Shown piece by piece: positions 56,123-64,000 of a stretch of 64,000 nt of DNA (its first letter is position 1; each line of letters begins with the position of its first letter). The stretch comes from Micromonospora sp. WMMD1082 (GTDB lineage: Bacteria > Actinomycetota > Actinomycetes > Mycobacteriales > Micromonosporaceae). The notes beneath the pieces are model-generated. The model had not been told where the DNA came from and did no database searches. It saw nothing but the letters and a program-made list of their open reading frames with translations. The DNA lies in assembly GCF_029626175.1 (NCBI RefSeq), contig NZ_JARUBM010000002.1:4481001-4545000 (forward strand), read 5' to 3'. Position numbers and translations under genes: made by a program.

Positions 56123-57247
56123 TCAGTACACCGACAGGTGAACGTGGTTGGTGTGGTCGCTGGACGGGTCGCCCCGGGCGCCGCTGTACGCCTTCCAGCC
56201 GCTGCTGGGCAGCCAGATCTGCCTGTACCAGATCACGTAGAGCACGGCGAGCCGGTCGGCGTTGTTCACGAAGTACGCCGCCAGGTTGTTGCCGTACGTC
56301 CGGTCGCCGCCGGTCGCGTCCCCGCCGAAGCCGTTCTTCTGGGCCGCGAAGTCGCAGGCCCGGCCCTTCGGGTGCTCGCCCGAGCCGCCGGAGCGGAAGC
56401 AGGAGACGTAGCGGGTGAAGCCGGCTGCCTTGGCCTGGTTCAGGGCGTGCAGGGTGCGCGGGGTGATGCAGCCGTTGGCCGGCGTGGGGTCGTTGACGCT
56501 GCACGACTCCGCCGGAAACGAGCCGTCCGAGTTGCGGGGCGCGGGCTTGGCCGACGGGCTGGACCCGCCGCTGCGCGACGGTGCGCTGTTCGCCCGTTCG
56601 GCGGCGGCCCGCTCGGCCGCCGCTGCCCGTTCCGCCGCCTCGTCCCGTTCGATGGAGACGGTCAACGCCCGCTCGGCCTGGTCCTTGCGCTTGGCCATCA
56701 CGGCCACCTGCTTGCGCTGTTCCTGGACCTCGATGTCCAGGGCCTGCTTGGTCCGGTCGACCTCGTCGCGGGTGTCCTGGAGTGCGCGCAGTGCACGGTC
56801 CTCGTTGGCGGCCACCGCGTCCAACGCCGCCGCCCGATCCATGAAGCCGGCCGGAGAACCGCTGTTGAGCAGCGCCGACGCGGCGCCCAGCCGCCCGGTG
56901 CGGTACGCCTGGGCGGCGATCTCGGCGACCTTGTCGCTGCGCTCGGTGAGCTGGCCCTCGGTCGCCGTGAGCTGCTCGGCGAGCTGCTTCTGACGCTTGA
57001 CCGAGCGGTCCAGGGCCGCCTTGGCGTCGAGGTAGCCCTTGCTGGCGGCCTCCAGTTGGGCCCGGAGTGCCGGGGTGCCGCCCTCGTCGTCCACGTCGTC
57101 GGGGGCCGCCGCGCGCAGTCCCGGCGCAGCCGCAGCCGCGGCGGCGGGGGCGAAGGGGGCGAGCGCGACGCCCAGGGCGAGGGCGAGCGCGCCGGCGATC
57201 AGGGCCGCCATCCGGGCGGCCGGTCTCACGGTTGCCACTGCTGGCAT
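56123..57247 (-). CDS. Secreted coiled-coil cell-wall protein with D-Ala-D-Ala-peptidase-like tail
   Basis: A 374-residue secreted protein. After a signal (ALIAGALALALGVALAPFAP) there is a long coiled coil, about residues 60-225, of the kind that holds cell-wall hydrolases near the septum (QLEAASKGYLDAKAALDRSV, QALDIEVQEQRKQVAVMAKR). A Ser/Pro linker then leads to a C-terminal domain of about 120 residues: NGCITPRTLHALNQAKAAGF, CFRSGGSGEHPKGRACDFA, HTNHVHLSVY. The His/Asp pattern (EHPKGRACDF, HTNHVH) resembles the zinc site of VanY/LAS peptidases, so it may be active or a degenerate binding module. ATG 57247 is chosen over 57253 on ribosome-site spacing. It lies behind a c-di-AMP riboswitch. 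Confidence 0.75.
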   Translation of the reverse strand: MPAVATVRPAARMAALIAGALALALGVALAPFAPAAAAAAAPGLRAAAPDDVDDEGGTPALRAQLEAASKGYLDAKAALDRSVKRQKQLAEQLTATEGQLTERSDKVAEIAAQAYRTGRLGAASALLNSGSPAGFMDRAAALDAVAANEDRALRALQDTRDEVDRTKQALDIEVQEQRKQVAVMAKRKDQAERALTVSIERDEAAERAAAAERAAAERANSAPSRSGGSSPSAKPAPRNSDGSFPAESCSVNDPTPANGCITPRTLHALNQAKAAGFTRYVSCFRSGGSGEHPKGRACDFAAQKNGFGGDATGGDRTYGNNLAAYFVNNADRLAVLYVIWYRQIWLPSSGWKAYSGARGDPSSDHTNHVHLSVY

Positions 57248-57261
57248 GCACATGTCCTTCC

Positions 57262-57388
57262 GTCAGCCGCCGACCGGGTTAGCTGACGGGTTCGGGACGG
57301 AAGATCCCTACCGCTGACGCGGATGCACCCCAGGAACATGGTTCCCCGGTTCGCCCTGGCGGGCGATTAGGCGGCGGCCGCCGCCGGC
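57262..57388 (-). ncRNA. Cyclic di-AMP (ydaO/yuaA-type) riboswitch
   Basis: On the reverse strand this leader reads CGAACCGGGGAACC, then TGGGGTGCATCCGCG, GGTAGGGATC, CCGAACCCGTCAGCTAACCC and GGTCGGCGGC. These are the ordered conserved blocks of the ydaO-yuaA class: the GGGGAACC, the GGGGTGxATCC and GTAGGG segments, and the near-invariant GAACCCGTCAGCTAACC. It lies just before the start of the secreted cell-wall protein at 57247, as ydaO elements do before NlpC/P60 and resuscitation genes in other actinobacteria, where c-di-AMP turns expression off. The T/A-rich stretch 57480-57510 is the likely promoter. Confidence 0.92.
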
Positions 57389-57535
57389 ACCGGTGGGCGC
57401 CGCCTGGCGGAGGCCGGGTCCGAGCCTACCGGTGCTGATGTGACCGGTGCAGCTGGTGTGACTCCTGGTGTTGGTTACCTGACTAGTAAACCAGACAAAA
57501 GCCAACAATAGGTCCCTTTTCTCAGGGCTGTCCCG

Positions 57536-58453
57536 TTACCACTCGACCGCCCCACAGTTCCCGCTGCTCGCTCGGGGCTCGATCTGCAGGGTGGCGTGCT
57601 CGATCTGGAAGTCCTCGTGCAGTGCCGCCCGGGCCGCCGCCAGCACGACGGCCACGTCGGCGCCGGAGGTGAGAGTCAGGTGGGCCGAGGCCACCTCCAT
57701 GCCGGAGGTGAGCGTCCAGACGTGCAGGTCATGGACGCCGGCGACGCCGGGCACCGCGACCAGCCGATCGTGCACCGCGGTGACCTGGAGGTGCTCCGGG
57801 GCGGCCTGCACCAGGATGCGCACCGCCGCCCGGCCCAGGCGCCACGTCCGGGGCAGGATGAACGTGGCGATCGCGACCGCCACCAGCGGGTCGGCCCACC
57901 ACCAGCCGGTCACGGTGATCAGCAGGGCGGCCGCGATCACGCCGAGTGAGCCGAGCAGGTCCGCGAGCACCTCAAGGTACGCCCCGCGCAGGTTGATGCT
58001 CTCCCGCGCGCCGGGCCGCAGCAGCGCGAACGCGGCCACGTTGGCGAGCAGGCCGAGCCCCGCCACCACCAGCACCGGGCCGGCGAGCACCTCGGGCGGG
58101 TCGCCGAACCGGCGTACCGCCTCGACCAGCACGTACACCGCGACCCCGGAGAGCAGCACGGCGTTGGCCAGCGCGGCGAGCACCTCCAGCCGGTACAGCC
58201 CGAAGGTGCGCTGCGGGTCGGTGTCGGCGCGGCGGGTGGCGGCGATGGCGGCGAGCGCCATCCCGATGCCCAACACGTCGGTGAACATGTGCCCGGCGTC
58301 GGAGAGCAGGGCCAGCGAACCGGTCCGCAGGGCGGTCACCGCCTCGACCACCATCAGGGTGCTGAGCAGGGCGAACGCCGCCCACAGCCGGCCGGAGTGG
58401 CGGTGTGCGGCGTTCGACACCGCAGCGTGGTGGTGGTCATGACCCGCGCCCAC
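57536..58453 (-). CDS. Cation diffusion facilitator (CzcD-type metal efflux)
   Basis: A 305-residue metal/proton antiporter with six helices. A His-rich N-terminus (GAGHDHHHAAVSNAAHRHSG) can bind metal. The transport site shows LLSDAGHMFTDVLGIGMALA (HxxxD in helix 2) and AYLEVLADLLGSLGVIAAAL (ExxxD in helix 5; first His replaced by Glu, as in some members). The C-terminal cytoplasmic domain is GVHDLHVWTLTSGMEVASAH. Zn, Co, Cd or similar is the probable cargo. GTG 58453 is the start. Confidence 0.87.
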   Translation of the reverse strand: MGAGHDHHHAAVSNAAHRHSGRLWAAFALLSTLMVVEAVTALRTGSLALLSDAGHMFTDVLGIGMALAAIAATRRADTDPQRTFGLYRLEVLAALANAVLLSGVAVYVLVEAVRRFGDPPEVLAGPVLVVAGLGLLANVAAFALLRPGARESINLRGAYLEVLADLLGSLGVIAAALLITVTGWWWADPLVAVAIATFILPRTWRLGRAAVRILVQAAPEHLQVTAVHDRLVAVPGVAGVHDLHVWTLTSGMEVASAHLTLTSGADVAVVLAAARAALHEDFQIEHATLQIEPRASSGNCGAVEW

Positions 58454-58520
58454 CCAGACACCTTCCGCCCTGCACCGGGTCGAGGTCCGATCTATGCCAA
58501 CATCGCTATGTCTGCAACCG

Positions 58521-60647
58521 TCAGACCTCGGGCCGCACCGCCGGCTCGATCGTGGTCAGCCGTTGGGTGGCCCGGGAGAGCGCGACGTAGAGAGTACGGA
58601 CACCGGAGCCCGGCTCCGCCCGGATCTCGCCCGGGGAAACCAGCACCACCCCGTCGTACTCCATGCCCTTGGCCTCCAGGCTGGTCACCACCTGGAGGCG
58701 CTCCCCGCCGAGCCCGCCGAGCCAGGCCGCGACCTCGTCCCGACGCGGCACCGGAGTGATCACTCCGACGGTGCCCTCGACCTCCCCGAGCAGGGCGCTG
58801 GCGGCGGTCACGACCGTGGCCGCCAGCTCCTGCGCCGGCACCACGAGCTGGATCGGCTCGATCCCGGTGGAGCGGACCGCGGTGGGCAGGGCGAGATCCG
58901 GGTACGCCCGGCGGATCTCGGCCGCCGCCACCGCGAAGATCTCGGCCGAGTTGCGGTAGTTGGTGGTAAGGGTGAACCGGTGCCGCCGACGGCGCCCCAG
59001 CGCCTGGTCGCGGGCCCGGGTCAGCTCCTGCGGATCGCCCGTCCACGCGGTCTGCGCCGGGTCACCCACCACCGTCCAGGAGGCCAACCGCCCGCGCCGG
59101 CCGATCATCCGCCACTGCATCGGCGAGACGTCCTGCGACTCGTCGACCACGACGTGCGCGTAGTCGCGGTAGTCCTCGGGACGCTCCCGGGCCGCCTGCC
59201 GGGCCGCCCGCTGCCGGTCGGCGAAGGTGCTCAGCTCGCGTACCCCGCCGGCCAGCCGGAACGGATCCCGCTTGGCGCGGGCGGGGCGCACCGGCTTGCC
59301 GAGCAGTGCGTCCAACTCGTCGAGCAGCGCGATGTCGGCGATGCTGGGCCCGCTGACAACCAGCTCCCGGTACGCCTGCCCGAGCAGCCGGATCTCGGCG
59401 CCGGAGAGGAGGCCGCCGGCGTACCGGCGCAGCCGCTGCGGATCGGCCAGCCAGGCGAGCACGTGTCGCGGATGCAGCCGTGGCCACCATGCCTTGAGGA
59501 AGTCGCGGAAGTCCGTCCGGTCGATCAGCTCGTCCTCGAAGGCCCGCTGCTCCGGCAGCCCGGCGATGCCCAGCCGGCGGGCCTGCGCCCAGAGCGCGGC
59601 GAGCACGCCGTCGAAGCCGGCCCGGCGGACCTCGTTGCGCCGGGCGCCCCGGGGCAGCGCCCGGTCCCGGATGGCGTCCAACTCGGCCCGCTCCAGCCGC
59701 AGCAGTTGGCCCCGGTACAGCAGGCGCAGCTCGGTCGGCGAGTCGGGCACCCCGTCCCGGGCGGCGCGTTCGAGCACCCGCCGCATCCGCAGCGAACCCT
59801 TGACGGCCGCCACCTCCGGCGGGTCGGTGCGGGTGGCGGTCAGCCCGGGGAAGAGCGTGCCGAGCGAGTGCAGGGTGGCGGCGTCCTCGCCCAGCGACGG
59901 CAGCACCGAGGCGATGTACTCGACGAAGACCGAGGACGGGCCGATCACCAGGATGCCGCCGCCGGCGTACCGGCTGCGGTCGGCATAGAGCAGGTACGCC
60001 GCGCGATGCAGCGCCACCGCCGTCTTGCCGGTGCCCGGCCCGCCGGAGACCAGGGTGATCCCGGACGCGGGGGAACGGATCGCCTCGTCCTGCTCGCGCT
60101 GGATGGTCGCCACGATGTCGCGCATGCCGCGACCGGTGGTGCGGGACAGGGTGGCCAGCAGCGCGCCGTCGCCGACCACCGGCATGTCCGCCGGCGCGGC
60201 GTCCGGGTCGAGCAGGTCGTCCTCGATCCGGGTGACCCGCTCACCGCTGGACTGGATCGTCCGGCGCCGGATCACGCCGAGCGGCTCCGCGGGGGTCGCC
60301 CGGTAGAAGGCGGCGGCGGCCGGTGCCCGCCAGTCGACCACCAGCGTCGTGGCGTCCTCGTCGCGGATGCCGAGCCGCCCGACGTAGAGGGTCTGCCCGT
60401 CGCGCAGGTCGAGCCGGCCGAAGACCAGTCCCTCGTACTCGGCGTCGAGCAGGTGGCGTCGCTGCGCGGCGTGGAAGACCATCGCGTCGCGTTCGACCAG
60501 CGCACCGAAGTTGCCGACCCGGGCGAGCCGGTAGCCCTCCTGCTCCGCGTTGACCGCCCAGCGGCGTAGCTCGGCCAGTCGCGCGTACACCCGGTCGAGA
60601 TGCCGTTGCTCGGCGGCGATCTCCTGATCCAGGGTGCTCTGATCCAC
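58521..60647 (-). CDS. helD: HelD-like superfamily 1 helicase/ATPase
   Basis: A 708-residue UvrD/Rep-type protein of the HelD family, which binds RNA polymerase and releases it from stalled complexes using ATP. The N-terminal coiled-coil arm is DQEIAAEQRHLDRVYARLAE. Walker A is SGGPGTGKTAVALHRAAYLL, the Walker B-like motif is HVVVDESQDVSPMQWRMIGR, and later motifs are LTTNYRNSAEIFAVAAAEIR and LEAKGMEYDGVVLVSP. The HelD-specific insertion is present between. Length and order match actinobacterial HelD proteins, which also protect against rifamycins in some species. Confidence 0.87.
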   Translation of the reverse strand: MDQSTLDQEIAAEQRHLDRVYARLAELRRWAVNAEQEGYRLARVGNFGALVERDAMVFHAAQRRHLLDAEYEGLVFGRLDLRDGQTLYVGRLGIRDEDATTLVVDWRAPAAAAFYRATPAEPLGVIRRRTIQSSGERVTRIEDDLLDPDAAPADMPVVGDGALLATLSRTTGRGMRDIVATIQREQDEAIRSPASGITLVSGGPGTGKTAVALHRAAYLLYADRSRYAGGGILVIGPSSVFVEYIASVLPSLGEDAATLHSLGTLFPGLTATRTDPPEVAAVKGSLRMRRVLERAARDGVPDSPTELRLLYRGQLLRLERAELDAIRDRALPRGARRNEVRRAGFDGVLAALWAQARRLGIAGLPEQRAFEDELIDRTDFRDFLKAWWPRLHPRHVLAWLADPQRLRRYAGGLLSGAEIRLLGQAYRELVVSGPSIADIALLDELDALLGKPVRPARAKRDPFRLAGGVRELSTFADRQRAARQAARERPEDYRDYAHVVVDESQDVSPMQWRMIGRRGRLASWTVVGDPAQTAWTGDPQELTRARDQALGRRRRHRFTLTTNYRNSAEIFAVAAAEIRRAYPDLALPTAVRSTGIEPIQLVVPAQELAATVVTAASALLGEVEGTVGVITPVPRRDEVAAWLGGLGGERLQVVTSLEAKGMEYDGVVLVSPGEIRAEPGSGVRTLYVALSRATQRLTTIEPAVRPEV

Positions 60648-60727
60648 CGCTCGCTCTCCTCGTGACGCCGCCCGGCCAACCGCACGAGATTACGCCCCAC
60701 GCCGCAACTGCCAGGAAAGGGCACCGG

Positions 60728-61651
60728 TCAGGGCCGGGCGGGGATGCGGGTGGCGGTGACGTCGAGGACCCGGCGCAGCACGCCGGCGACGGCGGCGTTG
60801 ACCTCGTCGGGGCGCTCCATCATCAGCATGTGCCCGGCCCCGGGGCAGACGGTCAGCTCGGTGGCCGGCAGGACGGCGGCGATCGACTCCGCGCACGGCG
60901 GCGGAGTGAGCCGGTCCCGGTCGCCGACCAGGGCCGCGGCCGGCAGGTGGGCCAGCGCGGCGAGTGTCGCCAGGCGGTGCTGGGTGCCGATGGAGGCCCG
61001 GAAGCCGCCGATCGACCGCAGTGAGGCACGGGCCACGGCCGAGGTCACCAGCCGGATGTCGGTCGGGTCGCAACGGTCGCCGAAGAGCATCCAGCGGATG
61101 CTCGGCCGCAGGGCGCGCAGCAGGGTCTGGGGCGGGCGCCAGGCACCGCAGCGGGCCAGCACCCCGGCGCCGGCGGTCTCGGCCAGCCGGATGATCCGGG
61201 CGATCCGGGGCGACAGCCCGTAGACGGTGTGGGTGTGCCCCTCGGCGGTGGTGGAGACGAAGACCAGCCCGGCCGTACGCCGGGAGAAGTGTCCGGGATG
61301 GCGGTGCGCGTACTCCATGATCGTCATGCCGCCCATGGAGTGGCCGACCAGCACCACCGGGCCGGTGGGCGCCACCGCGTCCAGCACCGCGGCCAGGTCG
61401 TCGCCGAGCTGGGCCAGGGTGGCCGTGGGCAGTGTCATGCAGCTGGACCGGCCGTGCCCGCGCGCGTCGTAGGTGAGCACCCGGACCGACCCGAACGTCT
61501 CCCGGAGGGCGGCGACCTGCCGGTGCCAGCTGCGTCCGTCCAGCGTCCAGCCGTGCAGCAGTACCGCGGTGACCTCGGCGTCGGCCGGTCCGGTGGCTTC
61601 CACGTGCAGGCTGACGTCGTCGCCCAGCCGTACCTCGATCGGCTCCGGCAT
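60728..61651 (-). CDS. Alpha/beta hydrolase
   Basis: A 307-residue hydrolase. The oxyanion region is VLLHGWTLDGRSWHRQVAAL, the nucleophile is Ser in VLVGHSMGGMTIMEYAH, the acid is Asp in LVGDRDRLTPPPCAESIA and the base is His in CPGAGHMLMMERPDEVN. YDARGHGRSSCMTLP is the typical following loop. The substrate is unknown; similar proteins are lactonases, esterases or peroxidase-like. Divergent from the carbonic anhydrase gene with 150 bases between. Confidence 0.83.
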   Translation of the reverse strand: MPEPIEVRLGDDVSLHVEATGPADAEVTAVLLHGWTLDGRSWHRQVAALRETFGSVRVLTYDARGHGRSSCMTLPTATLAQLGDDLAAVLDAVAPTGPVVLVGHSMGGMTIMEYAHRHPGHFSRRTAGLVFVSTTAEGHTHTVYGLSPRIARIIRLAETAGAGVLARCGAWRPPQTLLRALRPSIRWMLFGDRCDPTDIRLVTSAVARASLRSIGGFRASIGTQHRLATLAALAHLPAAALVGDRDRLTPPPCAESIAAVLPATELTVCPGAGHMLMMERPDEVNAAVAGVLRRVLDVTATRIPARP

Positions 61652-61801
61652 CGCCACCTCCCCATGGCCCGCGCGGATGCGTAACACCGGGGATACCCGG
61701 TGGTAACACGGGCTACCCGTCATGACACCACGCGAACCGGTGCGGTGAGAAGATCTCGGCAACCGGCTCCGCGCCGACGGCGCTGCGGTCAGGCTGGGAA
61801 C

Positions 61802-62464
61802 ATGGCAGTGTCGCGGGCCGTACCCGCCGGCTCGGTGCCCGCTGGCTCGGTGCCCGGCGGCCGGGCGCGTGGGGGTACGCCCCGCGCGGCCCTGGCCGCG
61901 CTGCTCGCCGGCAACCGGCGCTTCGTCAGCGGCCAGCCGGTGCACGGGCACGACGTGACGGCGGCGGCCGCGAGCGCCTCCGGCGACCAGCAGCCGTACG
62001 CCGTCCTGCTGGGCTGCATCGACTCGCGGGTGCCGCTGGAGGCGATCTTCGACCAGACCTTCGGCTCGATCTGCGTGATCCGCACCGGTGCCCATGTGCT
62101 GGACCGGGCGGTGCTCGGCTCGATCGAGTACGTGGTCGAGGCGCTGGGCGTACCGCTGGTGATGGTGCTGGGACACGAGCGCTGCGGCGCGGTGGAGGCG
62201 ACGGTCGAGGCGCTGCGCTCCGGGCGGCGACCGGAGGGTGCGCTGGCCCACCTGGTCGACCGGATCGCGCCTGCGGTGACCGAGGTGGGGGTGGACGACC
62301 CGCAGGTGCGGCCCCTGGCGATCCGCCGTCACGTCGCCCGCACGGTCGCCACGCTGCGCGCCGACCCGCTGCTGGCGGAGCCGGTCGACGCCGGCCGGGT
62401 CGCGGTCACCGGCGCCCTCTACGACCTCGCCACCGGCGAGGTCGCCCTCCTCGACCCGCCGTGA
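61802..62464 (+). CDS. Beta-class carbonic anhydrase
   Basis: A 220-residue zinc enzyme interconverting CO2 and bicarbonate. The zinc ligands are Cys and Asp of LLGCIDSRVPLEAIFDQTFG and His/Cys in VLGHERCGAVEATVEALRSG; the CxDxR dyad is present. The first 30 residues contain GSVPAGSVPGG repeats not found in typical family members. A hydrophobic signal is missing, so it is presumably cytoplasmic. A strong hairpin terminator follows at 62486. Confidence 0.9.
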   Translation: MAVSRAVPAGSVPAGSVPGGRARGGTPRAALAALLAGNRRFVSGQPVHGHDVTAAAASASGDQQPYAVLLGCIDSRVPLEAIFDQTFGSICVIRTGAHVLDRAVLGSIEYVVEALGVPLVMVLGHERCGAVEATVEALRSGRRPEGALAHLVDRIAPAVTEVGVDDPQVRPLAIRRHVARTVATLRADPLLAEPVDAGRVAVTGALYDLATGEVALLDPP

Positions 62465-62485
62465 CGCGCGCCCGGTGGGGACGAC

Positions 62486-62518
62486 GAACGCCCGCCGGGT
62501 GCGACCCGGCGGGCGTTC
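62486..62518. terminator. Strong GC-rich hairpin terminator
   Basis: GAACGCCCGCCGGGT pairs perfectly with ACCCGGCGGGCGTTC around a three-base GCG loop. It lies 22 bases after the carbonic anhydrase stop and 22 bases before the stop of the convergent small gene, so it can end both transcripts. No U-tract follows, as is usual in GC-rich actinomycetes. Confidence 0.85.
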
Positions 62519-62539
62519 ACAGGCGGTGCGGGGAGGGGA

Positions 62540-62869
62540 TCAGCCCTCGAAGACGCCGGCCTCGACCAGGCGCTTCTCGGTGGCGTCCCAGCCGTCACCC
62601 GGGTGGGTGGCGTTGAGGCCGTTGATCTCCGCCCGGATCTTGGCGGCGTGGCCGGCGGCGGCCAGCACCCGGATCTCCTCGACGAAGGCCTCGGAGTCGG
62701 TGCGCAGGTGCGCCGTCTTGCCGTTGGTCAGGTTCCGCACGTAGGCGTGCTTGCCGCCGTTGAGCGGGATGAGGTACTTGAACTCGCCCAGCACGCTGAG
62801 GGCGCCACCCTGGCCAGCCTGGCCGGCCCGGACTGACGCGCGCGCGGTCTTAGAGGTGTTGCTCGCCAC
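62540..62869 (-). CDS. Small conserved-looking protein of unknown function
   Basis: A 109-residue protein. The first 25 residues are Ala/Gly/Ser-rich (ASNTSKTARASVRAGQAGQG), followed by a compact domain: LGEFKYLIPLNGGKHAYVRN, LTNGKTAHLRTDSEAFVEEI and ...WDATEKRLVEAGVFEG. I do not recognise a named family. GTG 62869 has AAGGAG six bases upstream. It is divergent from the DUF3145 gene. Confidence 0.6.
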   Translation of the reverse strand: MASNTSKTARASVRAGQAGQGGALSVLGEFKYLIPLNGGKHAYVRNLTNGKTAHLRTDSEAFVEEIRVLAAAGHAAKIRAEINGLNATHPGDGWDATEKRLVEAGVFEG

Positions 62870-63181
62870 GGAGGTACTCCTTGCAAGACGTACGGAGGAC
62901 GAAACGTCCGGGGGCTGGTGCGGGCGGCACCGGATGGGTGAGACCCGCAGAGGCTTACGCGGCACAGGCCGCCGATGGAACTGTACACGACCCACGATCC
63001 CGGCTGGTCATCGCGGGCGTCAGGAGGTGGAACGGCAGTCACCTGTCCGGGTATTCCGGCCGGCGGATTTCTCGATTCCCTGGCGCACCATCCGTCACAC
63101 CAGTCATCATGTGTTCCAGCAACGCACCCGGCTCGGGCGAGGTCGTAGGGGAAGACGCACCTCGCACTCCGGGAGGTCACC
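62870..63181. other. Divergent promoter region, no gene seen
   Basis: These 312 bases separate the small gene at 62540-62869 from the DUF3145 gene. They contain the ribosome site AAGGAG (reverse strand, near 62881) and GGGAGGTC (63170-63177) but no convincing open frame with homology. No palindrome of note was found; promoters for both genes must lie here. Confidence 0.5.
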
Positions 63182-63673
63182 GTGCCAACGCGTGGCGTCG
63201 TATACGTCCACTCGACCCCGCTCGCCGTGTGCTCACACGTCGAGTGGGCGATCGCGCGCGTCCTCGCCGCGCCGGTCGATTTGCAGTGGACGGCCCAGCC
63301 CGTCGATCCCGGCGCCCGGCGCGCCGAGTGCGGGTGGTCCGGCCGCCCGGGAACGGGCGCCGAGCTGGCCGCTGCCCTCCGGCAGTGGCCCATGATCCGT
63401 TTCGAGGTCACCGAGGAGCCCAGTCCGGGCGCCGACGGCGAGCGCTTCATGTACGTCCCGGGCCGGGGGTTGTTCCGGGCGACCGTGGGCGCCGCCGGGG
63501 ACATCCAGCTCGGCGAGGACCGGTTGCGCAGCATCATGGCCGGCGCGCGGGCACCCGAGGCCCTCGCGCACGCCCTGGACAAGGCGCTCGGCACCGCGTG
63601 GGACGCCGAGCTGGAGCCGTACCGCTACGCCGGTGACGGCGCGCCGGTGACGCTGCTCACCCGGGTGGGCTGA
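63182..63673 (+). CDS. DUF3145 family protein
   Basis: A 163-residue protein of the actinobacterial DUF3145 family. The start TRGVVYVHSTPLAVCSHVEW, then IRFEVTEEPSPGADGERFMY, VPGRGLFRATVGAAGDIQLG and ALDKALGTAWDAELEPYRYA are family phrases as I recall them. Function is unknown, although the gene is widely kept in Actinobacteria. The GTG start has GGGAGG upstream. Confidence 0.85.
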   Translation: MPTRGVVYVHSTPLAVCSHVEWAIARVLAAPVDLQWTAQPVDPGARRAECGWSGRPGTGAELAAALRQWPMIRFEVTEEPSPGADGERFMYVPGRGLFRATVGAAGDIQLGEDRLRSIMAGARAPEALAHALDKALGTAWDAELEPYRYAGDGAPVTLLTRVG

Positions 63674-63737
63674 GTGCCAGCGCCGCGGGCCGCCCCGACC
63701 TAGGTCGAGTTGCCCCGATACGCGGCGAGCTGGTGGG

Positions 63738-64000
63738 ATGGTCCGCGTGTCGACTACCCCTCGGCGTGTCGCCGCCGCGTTCGTCCTCGTGACCACGCTG
63801 CTCGTCGCCGGCTGCTCCGGGCCCGGGCAGCGACCCGGGGCGAGCCCCACCTCGGCCCCGGTCACGGAGCCCGCGCCGCCGTCGAGCGCCCCGCCGGCAG
63901 ACCCGGCCACCCTGGCCGCCGCCCTCGTCGCCGAACTCGCCGACGAGGACCTGGTCGGCCAGGTGCTGATGCCGTACGCGTACGGCGACCAGGCGACGAA
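63738..64000 (+). CDS. Start of a lipoprotein glycoside hydrolase family 3 enzyme (partial)
   Basis: The first 87 codons only; the window ends inside the gene. The N-terminus is a lipoprotein signal (TPRRVAAAFVLVTTLLVAGC, Cys near residue 26), then a Pro/Ser linker and LVAELADEDLVGQVLMPYAY, which is the beginning of NagZ-like GH3 beta-N-acetylhexosaminidases. Such secreted enzymes trim cell-wall muropeptides or chitin. An in-frame GTG at 63747 is an alternative start. The catalytic region is beyond the edge. Confidence 0.65.
   Translation, partial: MVRVSTTPRRVAAAFVLVTTLLVAGCSGPGQRPGASPTSAPVTEPAPPSSAPPADPATLAAALVAELADEDLVGQVLMPYAYGDQAT

Overview
The window is very GC-rich, nearly every gene uses GC-ending codons, and many genes start with GTG or overlap by four bases (ATGA/GTGA). 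Together with the gene families present (DUF3145, HelD, a SARP regulator, MalT-type LuxR, AldO-type alditol oxidase, IdeR-type iron box, c-di-AMP riboswitch before a cell-wall protein), this points to an actinomycete, most likely of the Micromonosporaceae. That placement is inference from content; no rRNA gene is present.

Layout. 1-730: decayed DNA with a broken VapC-type toxin. 739-4694: iron-box-controlled siderophore ABC importer. 4791-9922: secreted protein, intact VapBC pair, DHDPS-family aldolase divergent from a LysR regulator, AraC regulator divergent from an SDR. 9965-17686: acyl-thioesterase-like hydrolase, large membrane protein, split Ig/TIM-barrel pair, LLM flavin enzyme, calcium-repeat protein, alditol oxidase. 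17801-24408: site-2 protease with CBS domains, MMPL transporter divergent from its TetR regulator across a 20-bp palindrome, L,D-transpeptidase, secreted alpha-amylase. 24705-29368: a redox operon (ferric-reductase-like membrane protein, NuoF-ferredoxin fusion, TlpA-like lipoprotein, CcdA-like protein). 29355-30635: serS.

30889-43292 is the most striking region: a compact lanthipeptide gene cluster. A 68-residue precursor with a GG-ended leader is followed, with tightly coupled starts, by an acyl-CoA-dehydrogenase-fold flavoprotein, a full-length LanB dehydratase, a LanC cyclase, a C39-peptidase ABC exporter, a DxD glycosyltransferase-like protein, a VAO/PCMH-type flavin oxidase and a GT-B glycosyltransferase; a convergent SARP/NB-ARC regulator closes it. 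Class I modification enzymes are thus paired with a class II-style GG leader and peptidase-exporter, plus two flavoenzymes and two putative sugar transferases. This is the best candidate for an undescribed system here.

43361-50894: a MerR regulator fused to beta-clamp domains with a Gly/His/Cys repeat insert, a saccharopine-dehydrogenase-like protein, a zinc alcohol dehydrogenase with a small partner, and a large LuxR regulator. 51073-56000: DsbA-like protein, BON protein, envelope protein, poly-Asp lipoprotein, STAS protein, surE coupled to a PfkB kinase. 56123-57388: coiled-coil cell-wall protein behind a c-di-AMP (ydaO-type) riboswitch. 57536-64000: cation efflux, HelD, hydrolase, carbonic anhydrase, a small unknown, DUF3145 and the start of a GH3 lipoprotein. 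Several intergenic gaps carry near-perfect palindromes sharing TTGATCATGA, apparently a dispersed repeat family serving as terminators.
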